Shown: positions 1 to 9,509 of the stretch, piece by piece | How positions within the stretch are numbered: position 1 is the stretch's first letter | Layout: every line of letters begins with the position of its first letter | Origin: Liolophura sinensis | Lineage: Eukaryota; Mollusca; Polyplacophora; Chitonida; Chitonidae | Length of the DNA stretch: 26,242 bases | Assembly (NCBI RefSeq): GCF_032854445.1 | Contig: NW_027018442.1 | Coordinates: 1 to 26,242, forward strand | Reading direction: 5' to 3' | The notes under the pieces: model-generated | What the model saw: the letters and a program-made list of their open reading frames with translations, nothing else | Databases searched by the model: none | What the model was told of the DNA's origin: nothing | Made by a program: the position numbers and the translations under genes

Positions 1-940
1 CATCCGTGGTACGATTGGTCTATGTAGTTTATGGTTATGGTGCAATCTTTGGGTTTTTTCTCGTTTCGTCTCGCTTTAGGGTCGTTTGGGCTTGGCTCAG
101 CATATTTGTGCATCACACGTGGAGATGTTCGTCAGTGACTTGCCAAAGCTTGATAGTTTTATCATGGGAACTCCGGTTTTCTGCACACAGAAAACCGATC
201 GCAAACTGCGCGAGCAACCACACGAGTGTGGTCAACCGCTTAATTGTTAAGTACCAGAGTAAGTTATAAAAGTTAATTGTGGGAAACTCCATACTTTGCT
301 TAAATGTAAAAAATCGTGTTAAAATAACTTTAAAAGATAATCATGTATCAAATTAAAGAGAATAATTACAGCACATGAAAATACAAGTACTCTGTTGAAT
401 TCAGCTATCACATGATGTTTTATGTGAAACAGAAATAGTAAAATTATATGAGCAAATGATCCAGAAGAAATCCACCCCATGATCCATGCTGCAAACGTGC
501 TGCCGCTACTGAAGTTTTTACCAGCTTTTACCACATGGCCTTGTTACAGGGCTAATGTTATATTTGTTTTTTGACTTCAAGAAACTTTTTCTTTCTTTTT
601 TAAATTTTGTAGTGGCCAACATATGTGAAGTGTCCTTCATTACAGCGTGAAGCATCAACCAAATAAATAAAATCTATATCAATATGTATATTCCTAACAT
701 TTTTAATTATACAATTAATTCTACATAGAACCGACACATAGATCTGTCTTCGTTCTAAATTGGTAAGTCTAATAGTCAGTACAGCCCAACTTAAATGTAT
801 GTCTTCTTTAACATTTTCATTTGAATTTTGTCAGAATTTCTGAATTAAGAAACACACGTTTCGCTCTGCAGATCTGCAAATTTAAGGGAACCAGTTAACA
901 ATAATGCAGTTAAAAGAAAAGACAACACTATAGACCAAAC
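1..940. other. Upstream non-coding DNA with two adjacent short palindromes
   Basis: No gene is recognised. Two perfect inverted repeats lie close together: 174-197 (10-bp arms CGGTTTTCTG/CAGAAAACCG, 4-base loop) and 217-232 (7-bp arms ACCACAC/GTGTGGT). The rest is AT-rich and without features I can name. Confidence 0.5.
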
Positions 941-1313
941 GTGTTATGTACGCACCAAAAGAAGTATAGCCCAGATGAAGTTAAAACAGCATAACGTTTT
1001 AATTGTGCAATGCTGCAGAACCGAGATATCGCAATTCAAAGTAAGCAAAATCCCACAAACTGAGACAACAGAAAGCGCCCCATGTTATCAGTTTTAACCA
1101 ATCGGCCATCAGTTATTTCAATTACCCGAGGAAGAAACTGTTTCCGCTGACGTCACCTGAGCCCTGTTCTATCTTTTAACCATATGAACATGGGGTACGA
1201 GTGATGCGATCGCGTTTCCGTTTGATCGAACATGGAGAGTCCCATGGCCTCGATAGAATTCCTGAATAAATGTAGATTTATGAAGTTACCAAGTTTGACA
1301 TAAAAAAAATATG
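941..1313 (+). repeat. Interspersed repeat family C, copy 1
   Basis: It aligns along its length with 5983-6352 and 15450-16060. Shared blocks include GTTATCAGTTTTAACCAATC (1084-1103, identical at 6123-6142), an ACTGTTTCCRCTGACRTCAC block, CCCTGTT, CTTTTAACC, TAGAATTCC, and an end running ACC-AAG then an A-rich stretch and ATG. No open reading frame and no clear terminal inverted repeat. The class of element is unknown. Confidence 0.75.
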
Positions 1314-1900
1314 TCTTTGGCCGTTTATTGGTCTGCTTCCATCACTCTTCCTTAATCCATAATGTGTTGTACAATGTATTTTAATTCTTTAAAACGCAAA
1401 ACACACATTTATCTGATAAAAAACACCATAATGTGAGTAATTTTAGATGTAAAATGAACATTTACTGTAAGCCGGCGGCTCGTGTAAAATTATTTTGTAT
1501 GTACGTGTGTAGGCCTATGTATATATATAACTCAATTCTCGCGTATACGCTACATACACGGCCTGTATATGTCAACTTTTTGTAAATATGTGCAAATATA
1601 CATGTATATGTATCCTACAAAAGAATTGCCCACGTAAGAAAATGTACAAATGAACCGGGTCATATTTTATATACGAGAAAGTTGCCTCAGGGGAGATAAT
1701 TAGGCGCGGCCCTATTCTTTTGCACAAACAACTTACACGTATATTAGTTCCAGATGTAACCTGCGAGATGTATACGGGAAAGGGGCCTGGTCAGTGTGTT
1801 CATCAACTGCATAAGTTAAACGAGTCCTCTCGCCACAATAGGGCTCAAATATTGGGGACGTGGTGTCATCTGTTGATTTAAACCAGTCCAGCAGCTGTAA
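1314..1900. other. AT-rich non-coding DNA
   Basis: Short alternating TA/TG runs (about 1515-1620). No gene, array or element recognised. Confidence 0.5.
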
Positions 1901-2013
1901 AGTACGTGGCGGAAGTTTTGGTTGTTAGCCTCAGTGCGCATGTGGAAAGAGGCCATCAGGGAAGCACGTTGACGCGCAAACACAAATGACATCGAAGCAG
2001 TCGACTTATTCAG
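1901..2013 (+). promoter_or_regulatory. Candidate promoter and non-coding first exon upstream of DTWD1
   Basis: A CpG-richer patch in AT-rich surroundings carries an ETS-like GCGGAAGT (1909-1916) and an NRF1-like TGCGCATG (1935-1942), both common in housekeeping promoters. It is followed by a consensus splice donor, CAG then GTACTC, at 2013/2014. A first exon ending at 2013 spliced to the acceptor at 3986 would give DTWD1 its 5' leader. This is inference; nothing in the sequence proves transcription. Confidence 0.28.
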
Positions 2014-2364
2014 GTACTCGTTTGATAGGCAGTGGTTGGGGGTATGCTCATTGTATCGTCGGAGGCGGTCAGTTGTTTAGGTGTGTAGTGTGACCTGGGA
2101 ATATATCACTGGTCTACGGCAGATCACGTAGACGCGCACACAGTAGACCACAGTGCGCCTTGCGAGTTGTGTGAATTCTCAGTGATGTGTATCTCACGTT
2201 ATGATGTGATACTGGCGTAGTCGACTCCAGTTGAGTTAAAACAAACGTTGATTAAGGAGAAATTTTACGATTTGATAGTTAAAGGCCAGATCGAAAGTTG
2301 AGTCAAAAAGTATACAAGCCTAATGTCAAAAATAGTTGAAGAATTTGTGAGTTAAAACACAGGC

Positions 2365-2955
2365 CTAAAGCCACATCCAGACAATACAACATCTATCAAC
2401 TTTTCTTGACTCAGCAGCAAGGTGAATGCTTTTGAGGTAAGTTAAATGTCCCTCCACACTACAAATCAGATAGGTCAGCATTGTCCAACAGTCATGTTGT
2501 ATGTTGAACCATGTTGAGCTGTGTTTTGTTTTTTTTTTTGTCAAACTTTCCATAAATTGGAAGAAAATTCTCATCATACTCTTCTGTGCATGAGACTGGC
2601 GAACTTCTGGAAGAATGTTGTCGTGGGTTCATCGGCTCCGCTTATTGCAGTGGCCATACTCCTGTGTCAACAAAACTGTCTCATGATGAGACCAGTTTCT
2701 CTCTTTTGCCTTTGGTACCGACATTTGGTCTAGGTCACATACCGTAAAGACGGTCACATTATTTCTACATGCCCGTTGATTGGCTATATTCAACCAACTC
2801 GACTCATCTTGTTGATAAAAAATACACATGCACATTTCCGATTCAACAAAGTTGGATGGTGTTGAGCGTTGTTGAACGGAATTGAAGAGCCCGTTCAGAC
2901 TACTGTTGAGTCAACAAAGGTTGTGTGATGTTGGGTAGTCTGGACGGTTCTTTAG
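2365..2955. mobile_element. DNA transposon remnant with ~60-bp terminal inverted repeats
   Basis: The left end (2365 to about 2425) and the reverse complement of the right end (2955 to about 2895) align along about 60 bases: CTAAAG, TCCAGAC, CAACATC, CAAC-TTT-TTGACTCA-CAG. No convincing target duplication is seen. The interior is degenerate. One minus-strand stretch (2631-2722) reads as a short peptide with a Myb/SANT-like start (see next entry). Confidence 0.65.
2631..2722 (-). pseudogene. Possible Myb/SANT-like DNA-binding domain relic
   Basis: The minus strand reads KERNWSHHETVLLTQEYG before a premature stop. The spacing of N-W-S, E-T, L-L and E-Y resembles helix 1 of the Myb/SANT-like domains carried by PIF/Harbinger-type transposons. 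A further fragment (QKFASLMHRR) follows in another frame. Position inside an inverted-repeat element supports a transposon origin. Too short and broken to be functional. Confidence 0.4.
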
Positions 2956-3985
2956 TATCGATCAAACCAGATCAGTCTGTCATTCTCTAAACACATGTAG
3001 CTCTGTGGGGCTATGGTTATATAGGTGTGTCTTTATAGAAAGATAAGGTGGGAACAAAAGTTTTGTTGATTTTAGAAATAATGCTTTGCACGCTGAGTTA
3101 CACGATTTTCTGTACATCATCGTGTTCTGAGAGTTCACCAGTGGTGTATCAGAAATATTCACAATATGGACAGAATCCATCAAAATGCCGCCATGTAGAT
3201 TGTAGTGATTTACACAGCGAGATTCTTTTCTGTCCTCTTTGTCTTATAATATAACCTACATCATATTGTGGGATGGTTACAGAGAGAAGATAATGGCACT
3301 CTGCTCAGATAAGTCCGTGATGACGTTTAGATGGACTCTGTCCACCTTGCAGATAATTCCGAGAGGCTGCTGGCGGCACAAGACTCGCAGGACGCCACAA
3401 AATACAAGTTAATGGAGAATTAAGGGACAAATAGTATCTCCATGCTGAACGCCCACTGACCAACTGAATAAGCTCTCAAATCCAGCTCTTGTTTGTTAGT
3501 CTGTGGCATTAAGTCAAGGAGGATATCAAGTCTGTCAGCCCCTCTCTTGGTCTGTGATGTTTTTAGTTTCTAACACTAACTGCTCCAAATGTTATCAGAC
3601 TGTGGTAAGCTTTTCTGTGCAGGTTCATTTTCTGTATATTTTATACATATCTCTGATGGGTGGCATACACACTGCATAGGCCTACTTCTCAGAGTTTCAC
3701 TGTTGAAAACATTATAGCTGCTGTCACTGTGTCAAGGGAAGTCATTCAAAAGCGGCCTTGTTTGCTTTTATTGATCTTGGTTGGCTTCTGTGCATTAACA
3801 GTTTTAAATATTGTCTGATTTTGATAGATTTTTGTGTTCAGATTCACTTTCTCAAGAACAATGTCAGGTTCATCAACCATGGCAGCTTTGCTCCATGCAT
3901 TGCATGTAGTTTTGCATCTTTAGCACAGGTTATAAAGTTGTTGAATTAGCATAATTACTGATATTTGCATATTTTTCATGTCACA
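2956..3985. other. Non-coding DNA before the DTWD1 start exon
   Basis: Contains a TGACGT at about 3322 and many short shadow frames, none with recognisable homology. Likely 5' leader intron of DTWD1 if the candidate first exon near 2 kb is right. Confidence 0.4.
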
Positions 3986-4005
3986 GTTTTGAACCACCAA
4001 TCAGC

Positions 4006-4194
4006 ATGACTTGTGAAGACGCCAGTGATCGCCATGACAACGAGTTTCATTCTCTGAGAACTCAGCCCAGAGAATTCCTGGATCAGATCAAGGGGAGATC
4101 ACTCTGTCCAAAATGTGGAAAATCTAGGAAGTTTTATTGTTACACTTGCTATATCCTCATGGAAGATGTCAAAACAAAGTTAAAACAAGTAAAG
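4006..4194 (+). CDS. DTWD1: DTWD1 coding exon 1
   Basis: It codes for residues 1-63, including the CPKC and CYTC cysteine pairs. It ends at AAG followed by donor GTAATG (phase 0). A pyrimidine-rich stretch and AG at 3985-3986 suggest that the ATG lies 19 bases into an exon and that a 5' non-coding exon exists upstream. Confidence 0.9.
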
Positions 4195-7100
4195 GTAATG
4201 TTACGTTTGAATATAATTAATGACATGTGTTTTCTTAGGGTTTTATATAGTAAAGGTACAATGTGACCTCCCACTGTTATGCTGGTCTCGGGCGTATAAG
4301 TGAAATATTCTTGAGTACGGCGTAAAACACCAATCAAATAAATAAATAAATAAATACATATACGTACAATATTACCTATACATGGGGGGGCCTGGGTGGC
4401 CTAATGGTCAGCCTAGTGCACTACTGTGACCCAAAAGCCTCTCGCTAATGCGATCGCTATGAGCTGATGTCCAGCCCGTGCTGGCTTCCTCTCCAGTTCT
4501 ACATGGAAAGGATTGTCAGCAGCTTGTGGTCCTCTTTCCTCCCACCATAGGGCTGATGGTCTGTTAGGAACCAGCGGACGGTCGTGAGGTTCCCACGGGC
4601 TCTGCCCACTTTCCTCCCACCAAAGTGCTGATGGTTGTGGGTTTCCTACGGGCTCTGCCCATTTTCCTCCCACCATAGTGCTGATAGTTGTGGAGTTCCT
4701 ACGGGCTCTGCCCAGTTTCCTCCCACCATAGAACTAATGGCTGTGGGTTTCCTACGGGCTCTGCCCGTTTTCCTCCCACCATAAAACTAATGGTTGTGGG
4801 GTTCCTACGGGTTCTGCCGACTTTCCTTCCACCACAGGGCTGATGGTCGTGGGGTTTCCACGGGCTCTGCCCAGTTTCCTCCCACCATAATGCTGGCTGT
4901 GGTTGGATATGTGAAATGTTCTTGAGTACGGTGTAAAACACCAACCAAGTAAATAAATAAAAATATGTGGACATGTTGGTATAATGAGGAGAGAATGGTT
5001 GTATTATTCTATATCTTAGTAACGTTGAATGTACGTGAGACCTAAGAGTGTCCTTTAGCAACGTGCGGATGGTCATGGGGTTCCCCCGGGCTCTGCCCAG
5101 TTTCCTCCCACAATAATGCTGGCTGCCGCTGTACAAGTGAAGTACTCTTGATTACAGAGTAAAACATTAATCAAATAAATAAGTAATGTTGGACATATCC
5201 ATTTGCCACAAAATTTCCTTTTCTGCCAATTATTCTGCGGGTTTCCACTAGTATGTTGATTAGTATAGTTGTAACAGTTTTTGCAGGCCTTTTCTAAAAC
5301 TCTGCCAGAGGTATATTGACAAGAACCCCGTATTTCTTTGTGTTATATGTTACCATTTGTGTTATATGTGACCATTTGTGTTATATGTGTTATATGTGAC
5401 CATTTGTGTTATATGTGACCATTTGCAGGCTGTCACACAGTTGTCACTTCTCTGGTTTTACTCTCTATGCTGTAGGCGTGTAAATGTATTTGTTTAATTT
5501 TAAAAACTAAAGCAATAAATATGAAAAATAAAGCAATATATGAACAAATTTGCCCATACAGTGTTTTGAATGTGCTCATTTGCTGTATTCTTACAGCTAC
5601 CGGTTAAAGTGGATATCATCAAGCATCCAAATGAGGTGGATGGCAAGAGTACAGCTCCTCACGCCAGAGTTATCTCCCCTGATGATGTGACCATCTACAC
5701 ATACCCTTGTATTCCTGATTACGACAAGGAGAAGGTGGGTGTGTCCTATCTAGTTGTGCAGTCTGTTGACAGGGGCTTATCAAATTATGTCATTGTGACA
5801 TTTGTGTCGGAGAATAAGAAAAAATCTCAGTTTTCGGCATCAACAAAGAAAATTTTAGTATTCTCACATGCAAACCCAGGCCCTCCCCCCGGACCCTCCC
5901 CCCCAGACCACTCAGCCTCACTCACTACTTCTGTATTACGATTTGATATTTTAGAACAAAAATAACTCAACACTTGACCAAGTGTATTTATGCATTAATA
6001 TAGTATCCCATATAAACTTTATAAAAGCATAACTCTTTATTTCTGTGATGTTGGATAACCAAAATATCGCAGTTCAAGGAAAGGAAATTTGTACAAATGG
6101 TGAAAATCAAAAGCGCTGCCATGTTATCAGTTTTAACCAATCAGGCATGAGTTATTTCCATGACCTCAGAGGGTGACTGTTTCCACTGACATCACTCGAA
6201 CCCTGTTTTGCCTTTTAACCGTTTCCTCGAGGGGTGTCAGTGATGTACAGTGGTGTTTCTGGTGTCTCAAAGATGATGTAACCCCAGGATCTTGCTAGAA
6301 TTCCAGATTGAAAGTTAATTTATAGAAGTACCAAGTACATCACAACAAAATGAACACGGTTGTTAAGTTCTTTTTCCACCCAAAACAACTAAGGTTAAAT
6401 TAGTTGTTGGCTTTTCTCTTAAAATATAGTTGGGATATTTTGATGCAGATGCAAGGTAGTTTTCGCTCAGAACTGGAAAAGTTCTGTAATTCTCATTAAA
6501 GAAACATGCATGTAAGGATTTTACTTCGGTTAAACTTTGCTTCACGCGGAAAAGCTGTCACATAGTGTGATATATTGTCTTGACTACTCTTAAATCTTCA
6601 ACCTCCAAAGCGTTTTTTCAATGCAATTTATGCATACAATTATTATGAAAATGATGTGAAACTAAAAATGATTTGTGGGTGTCGCTTAAGGTACAAGCTT
6701 CGTAAAACTCTGCAGGTTAGCTCTCTACACCCCACAGCTTCTGAAAAAAAAAGACCCTGAAAAATTAGGGTCGTCCAGTGAGAATAGATCAAAATTAATG
6801 ACCTCCCTTGTCACTGTGACGGTAGCTGTAATGTTTTCAGGGGTAAATTTATGAGATGTGGGACCTCACCTCCTGAAGTAGGCCAATGATGTGGGCATGC
6901 TGGGTATTCTACGTCACAACACTGGCAACTGTATCCTAGGCAACAGACTTTAGAAAAAACATAACATGGACATTGAGAATAGCAGATCTTAGATGAAGTT
7001 TGTGTTTTTCAGCTTATGTAGAATATACATATTTGGTTAAGTTTACAGACTTTGTACATGTTCAGTACAGTACTAGTATATTCATGAGGCAACTTTTCTC

Positions 7101-9046
7101 CAAATGGTGTAAGAATTATAAAACATTATAGCTGAACTTTTCAAATCATTTTGTAAAATTGAAGTCTCTTTTGGGTGGAAGTTTGCAACTAACACATGCT
7201 ACTTTATCCATGAAACCCACCATTGGCCATTTTTTACATGTTTGCAAGGTGTTTGTTCAAGCATATTCTGAAGGCATTATTTTGTGTACACCGATAAAGT
7301 TATTCTTTTTGTGAAACACTGACATTGACCAATCCAACCAATGTAATTTTGTCTCTAAAATCAAATTGAAAATGTGCATAAATTGCACTGAAAGTTGCTC
7401 ATGTGCGAAAAGGTTGAAGAATCAGGCTAGATGTACAGACATGTTTTTGCATTTTATGCTAACAGATAAACTTTGCTGTTACATTTAGGTGATTCTAGTG
7501 TTTCCCAGTGAGGAATCTGTAACCTTGAATCAGCTGAAGGTACCTAAAATACAGGTGGAGAAATCTGTGAACAGTTCGATCAGCACAAGTGAAACAGACC
7601 GAAACTCAGTCGTGGCACATCAAGTTTTAAATGAAACGTCTGACGAGAGAAAATCTACTGGTGTGCATCAGGACTGCAAAACAGAACCTGACTTGAATGA
7701 TTTTTGTAGCCAAAGTGATTGTGATCGAAAGCGGAAAGCATCAATATCCGCAATTGAAGGTTGTGGACACGATAGCGAAGAGAAACAAATAAAGCTGGAT
7801 GAAAGAGGCGGTAGAGCAAAGGTCATAGGTCACGGAGCAGAGTTTGACAATTCGGATGTGTCACAGTGTCATCCATCCTTTGATCGGGTCATCTTTATCG
7901 ACAGCACATGGCTGCAATCTAAGAAGATTTTCAGCGATGAGAGACTGAAAGGTTTGTGGTGGTGAATTTTTATGAAAATGTATGAAAATAAAACTTTTGT
8001 GGGAAGGGGCCTCCATGGGTGAGGAGGTTAGTATACTAACATGCCACAGTGCCTCAAGAGCCTCTCCTCAGTGCAGTCCCTTTCAGATTAGGTCCATCTC
8101 ATGCTGGCTGCCTGCCTCTCGAGTCATGTGGGAAGGTCTGCTATCAACCTGCGGATGGTCATGGGTTTCCTCCCCCCATACTGCTGGCCGCCGCCTTAAA
8201 AGTGAATTATCCTTGAGTACGACATAAAAAAACTAATCAGATAGATAAATAAATAATTTGTGGTAAATGTGGACCGCCCCGGCACTTTTTCCTGTTGGAA
8301 ACTTATTTACAAGCTCAGAATGCCTTGAAAAACTGGAAAAATAAAAAAAAAAAGTATCAATATCAGACTTATTTTTTCAACGTAAAACTGGATTTTCAGT
8401 TTTGTTTTTTATTCCATTTTGGATTTTTTAGTGCTGGGCTGCTTGCATTACAAAAAATAAATTTGATGTCACTAACACAATAAACAAATAATTTACAAGT
8501 ACATAGGGGCCTCCGTGGCTCAGTCGGTTAGCGCGCTAGCGCAGCGTAATGACCCAGAAGCCTCTCACCAATGCGGTCGCTGTGAGTTCAAGTCCAGCTC
8601 ATGCTGGCTTCCTCTCCGGCCGTAAGTGGGAAGGTCTGCCAGCAACCTGCGGATGGTCGTGGGTTTCCCCCGGGCTCTGCCCAGTTTCCTCCCACCATAA
8701 TGCTGGCCGCCGTCGTATAAGTGAAATAAGTGAGTACGGCGTAAAACACCAATCAAATAAATAAATAAATAAATACAAGTACATAAATAAATCCTTGTTT
8801 CCGCCCTCAGGTATACGACAGGTGGAGATCAAGACAAGGCTGACCAAGTACTGGCGACCGCAAGGCAACCACCCAGACACCTATTTGGCGACTATCGAGG
8901 CCATATACTACTTTTGTGTGGACTTTCATAAAGTGTTTATTTCAGACGATTATGCAGGAGACTATGATAATCTGCTCTTCTTCTTTCTTTATACATACGA
9001 CAAAGTGAAGTTATCCAAGAACAGCAAAAAAGCATGCAAAAGATAG
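4006..9046 (+). CDS. DTWD1: tRNA-uridine aminocarboxypropyltransferase 1 homologue (DTW domain protein 1), four coding exons
   Basis: DTWD1 transfers the 3-amino-3-carboxypropyl group of S-adenosylmethionine to uridine, making acp3U in the tRNA D-loop (position 20); the human enzyme is nuclear. Four exons (4006-4194, 5597-5734, 7489-7951, 8811-9046) join in frame to 341 residues, against about 304 in human. Visible in order: a four-cysteine zinc-knuckle pattern (C34, C37, C45, C48); the conserved HPNExDGKST block near 73-82; YTYPCIP near 100; VFP near 113; a long, low-complexity polar insert (about 130-240) with a basic KRK at 190-192; the DTW signature as DSTW at 247-250; and the ATIEAIYYF helix near 290-298. 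The insert accounts for the extra length. The start is the first ATG after a likely 3' splice site at 3986; no upstream in-frame stop separates them, so extra N-terminal residues from an upstream exon are possible. Family assignment is from recognised conserved motifs, not a search. Confidence 0.93.
4265..4360 (+). mobile_element. SINE-A, 3'-end fragment
   Basis: It carries the SINE-A end: CTCCCAC, ATGCTGG, GTATAAGTGAAATATTC, TTGAGTACGGCGTAAAACAC, then CAATCAAATAAATAAATAAA. The head is missing. It lies in sense orientation in DTWD1 intron 1. Confidence 0.85.
4386..4962 (+). mobile_element. SINE-A with tandemly amplified 3' half
   Basis: A diverged tRNA-like head (from 4386) and body are followed by a tandem array, then the normal tail TTGAGTACGGTGTAAAACAC and AAATAAATAAA. 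Normal SINE-A is about 260 bp; this copy is about 577 bp because of the array at about 4573-4890. It lies in DTWD1 intron 1, in sense. Confidence 0.85.
4573..4890 (+). repeat. 53-bp tandem array, six units, inside a SINE
   Basis: The CCCACCA landmark recurs at 4616, 4669, 4722, 4775, 4828 (as TCCACCA) and 4881, exactly 53 bp apart each time. A seventh, older landmark at 4541 is 75 bp away because of a 22-bp extra stretch. Each unit reads GTGGGTTTCCTACGGGCTC, then TGCCCA, TTTCCTCCCACCATA and a short variable GCTGATGGT-like joint. Confidence 0.92.
5049..5190 (+). mobile_element. SINE-A, 3'-half fragment
   Basis: It matches the SINE-A 3' half from AGCAACGTGCGGATGGTCAT through the CTCTGCCCAGTTTCCTCCCA block to TAATCAAATAAATAAG. 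Diverged; in sense in DTWD1 intron 1. Confidence 0.8.
5340..5424 (+). repeat. 19-bp tandem repeat
   Basis: Units GTGTTATATGTGACCATTT occupy 5340-5358 (one mismatch), 5359-5377, 5387-5405 and 5406-5424, with a partial nine-base unit (5378-5386) between. It lies in DTWD1 intron 1. Confidence 0.9.
5597..5734 (+). CDS. DTWD1: DTWD1 coding exon 2
   Basis: It codes for residues 64-109, starting [13 protein letters not shown] and ending CIPDYDKEK, both very close to the vertebrate protein. The acceptor is TTACAG and the donor GTGGGT, with phase 0 on both sides. The reading frame stays open to 5965, but the extension is not conserved. Confidence 0.92.
5983..6352 (+). repeat. Interspersed repeat family C, copy 2
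   Basis: It is collinear with copy 1, including GTTATCAGTTTTAACCAATC at 6123-6142, the GACTGTTTCCACTGACATCA block, TAGAATTCCAG and the A-rich end. It lies in DTWD1 intron 2, same orientation as the gene. Confidence 0.75.
6353..7488 (+). other. Remainder of DTWD1 intron 2
   Basis: Non-coding. A small hairpin GACCCT/AGGGTC lies at 6753-6772. TATCCTAGGCAACAG near 6932 resembles terminal motifs of small transposons but no partner end was found. Nothing else is recognised. Confidence 0.4.
7489..7951 (+). CDS. DTWD1: DTWD1 coding exon 3, with DTW motif
   Basis: It codes for residues 110-263 plus the first base of codon 264. The first part (VILVFP) and last part (VIFIDSTW to DERLK) are conserved. 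The roughly 110 residues between are polar, rich in S, D, E and K, and variable, matching the linker of other DTWD1 proteins but longer. The acceptor is ATTTAG and the donor GTTTGT, phase 1. Confidence 0.92.
8005..8257 (+). mobile_element. SINE-A, diverged near full length
   Basis: It begins GGGGCCTCCATGGGTGAGG, keeps CTCATGCTGGCTGCCTGCCT, AACCTGCGGATGGTCATGGG and CTGCTGGCCGCCG, and ends GAGTACGACATAAAAAAACT then a TAAATAAATAA tail. It lies in DTWD1 intron 3, in sense. Confidence 0.82.
8506..8773 (+). mobile_element. SINE-A, best preserved copy, with target duplication
   Basis: A tRNA-derived head with A box TGGCTCAGTCGG (8516-8527) and B box GAGTTCAAGTCC (8584-8595), then body, GAGTACGGCGTAAAACACCA and an AATAAATAAATAAA tail. 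It is flanked by a perfect 12-bp direct repeat, TACAAGTACATA (8494-8505 and 8774-8785), the mark of LINE-mediated insertion. It lies in DTWD1 intron 3, 25 bp before exon 4. Confidence 0.93.
8811..9046 (+). CDS. DTWD1: DTWD1 terminal coding exon
   Basis: It completes codon 264 (G) and codes for residues 265-341 and TAG at 9044-9046. It holds the conserved [25 protein letters not shown] and YDNLLFF blocks, followed by a short basic tail. The acceptor is CCCTCAG, with the pyrimidine tract confined to the 18 bases before it because a SINE lies just upstream. Confidence 0.93.
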
Positions 9047-9180
9047 GGAAACTACGTTAGGAGTTTTTTTGTGGGCGGGGTGTGTGTGTTCTAGTCATTC
9101 CATTTGTGTCATTCCCAGTATCCTTTAGCGTAGTATTTCATGCCTATCCATGGCTACATGTGAGGACAATTTCTGTGTTA

Positions 9181-9509
9181 TAATATAGCATAGTTCGTAG
9201 AGCGTCCGCTTCGGGGGTGGTAGATCTGGGGTTAATCCTGGGTCGGGTCACACCTACGACTTTAAAAAAGAGGAAGTCGCATTAAGGAGATAGTGAAATG
9301 GCAGGTTGACTCTATCAGTACAATGGCTCGGGAAGGTGGGCTTACTTGCCTTTGGTAAGTCGTCTCAGTGAAGCAGCTCCAGGTAAAAGAACGGTGGAAA
9401 TCGGTCCTGTAATAAGGAGGCACATTATATGCACTCCAAGGACTCTTTCGTCGTCATATGACTGAACAATTGTTAAGTGCAACATTAAACTCCAAGTACG
9501 CACTCACCA
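9181..9509 (+). mobile_element. SINE-B, diverged copy
   Basis: The head TAGCATAGTTCGTAGAGCGT and GGTAGATCTGGGGTTAATCC with GGGTCGGGTCACACC resemble tRNA A and B boxes. The body has ATCAGTACAATGGCTCGGG, GTCTCAGTGAAGCAGC and GGAGGCACATTA; the end is CGTCGTCATATGACTGAA, then a decayed CACTCAC tail. It lies 135 bp after the DTWD1 stop, probably in its 3' untranslated region or just beyond. Confidence 0.85.

Noticed and set aside
6-269. 87-residue frame at the window start
   Set aside because: GTG start, no recognisable domain, and it crosses the two palindromes.
4413-5136. Long minus-strand frames with repeated WWEE-G-SP peptides
   Set aside because: They are antisense translations of SINE-A and its 53-bp array; the same peptides appear at every SINE-A copy.
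5735-5965. Extension of DTWD1 exon 2 with a proline-rich end
   Set aside because: It follows a good donor (GTGGGT), is unlike DTWD1 proteins, and exon 3 joins perfectly; at most an intron-retention product.
8506-8600. tRNA gene
   Set aside because: A and B boxes are present but the cloverleaf is not kept and a SINE body and tail follow; it is a SINE head. The same holds for the other SINE heads.
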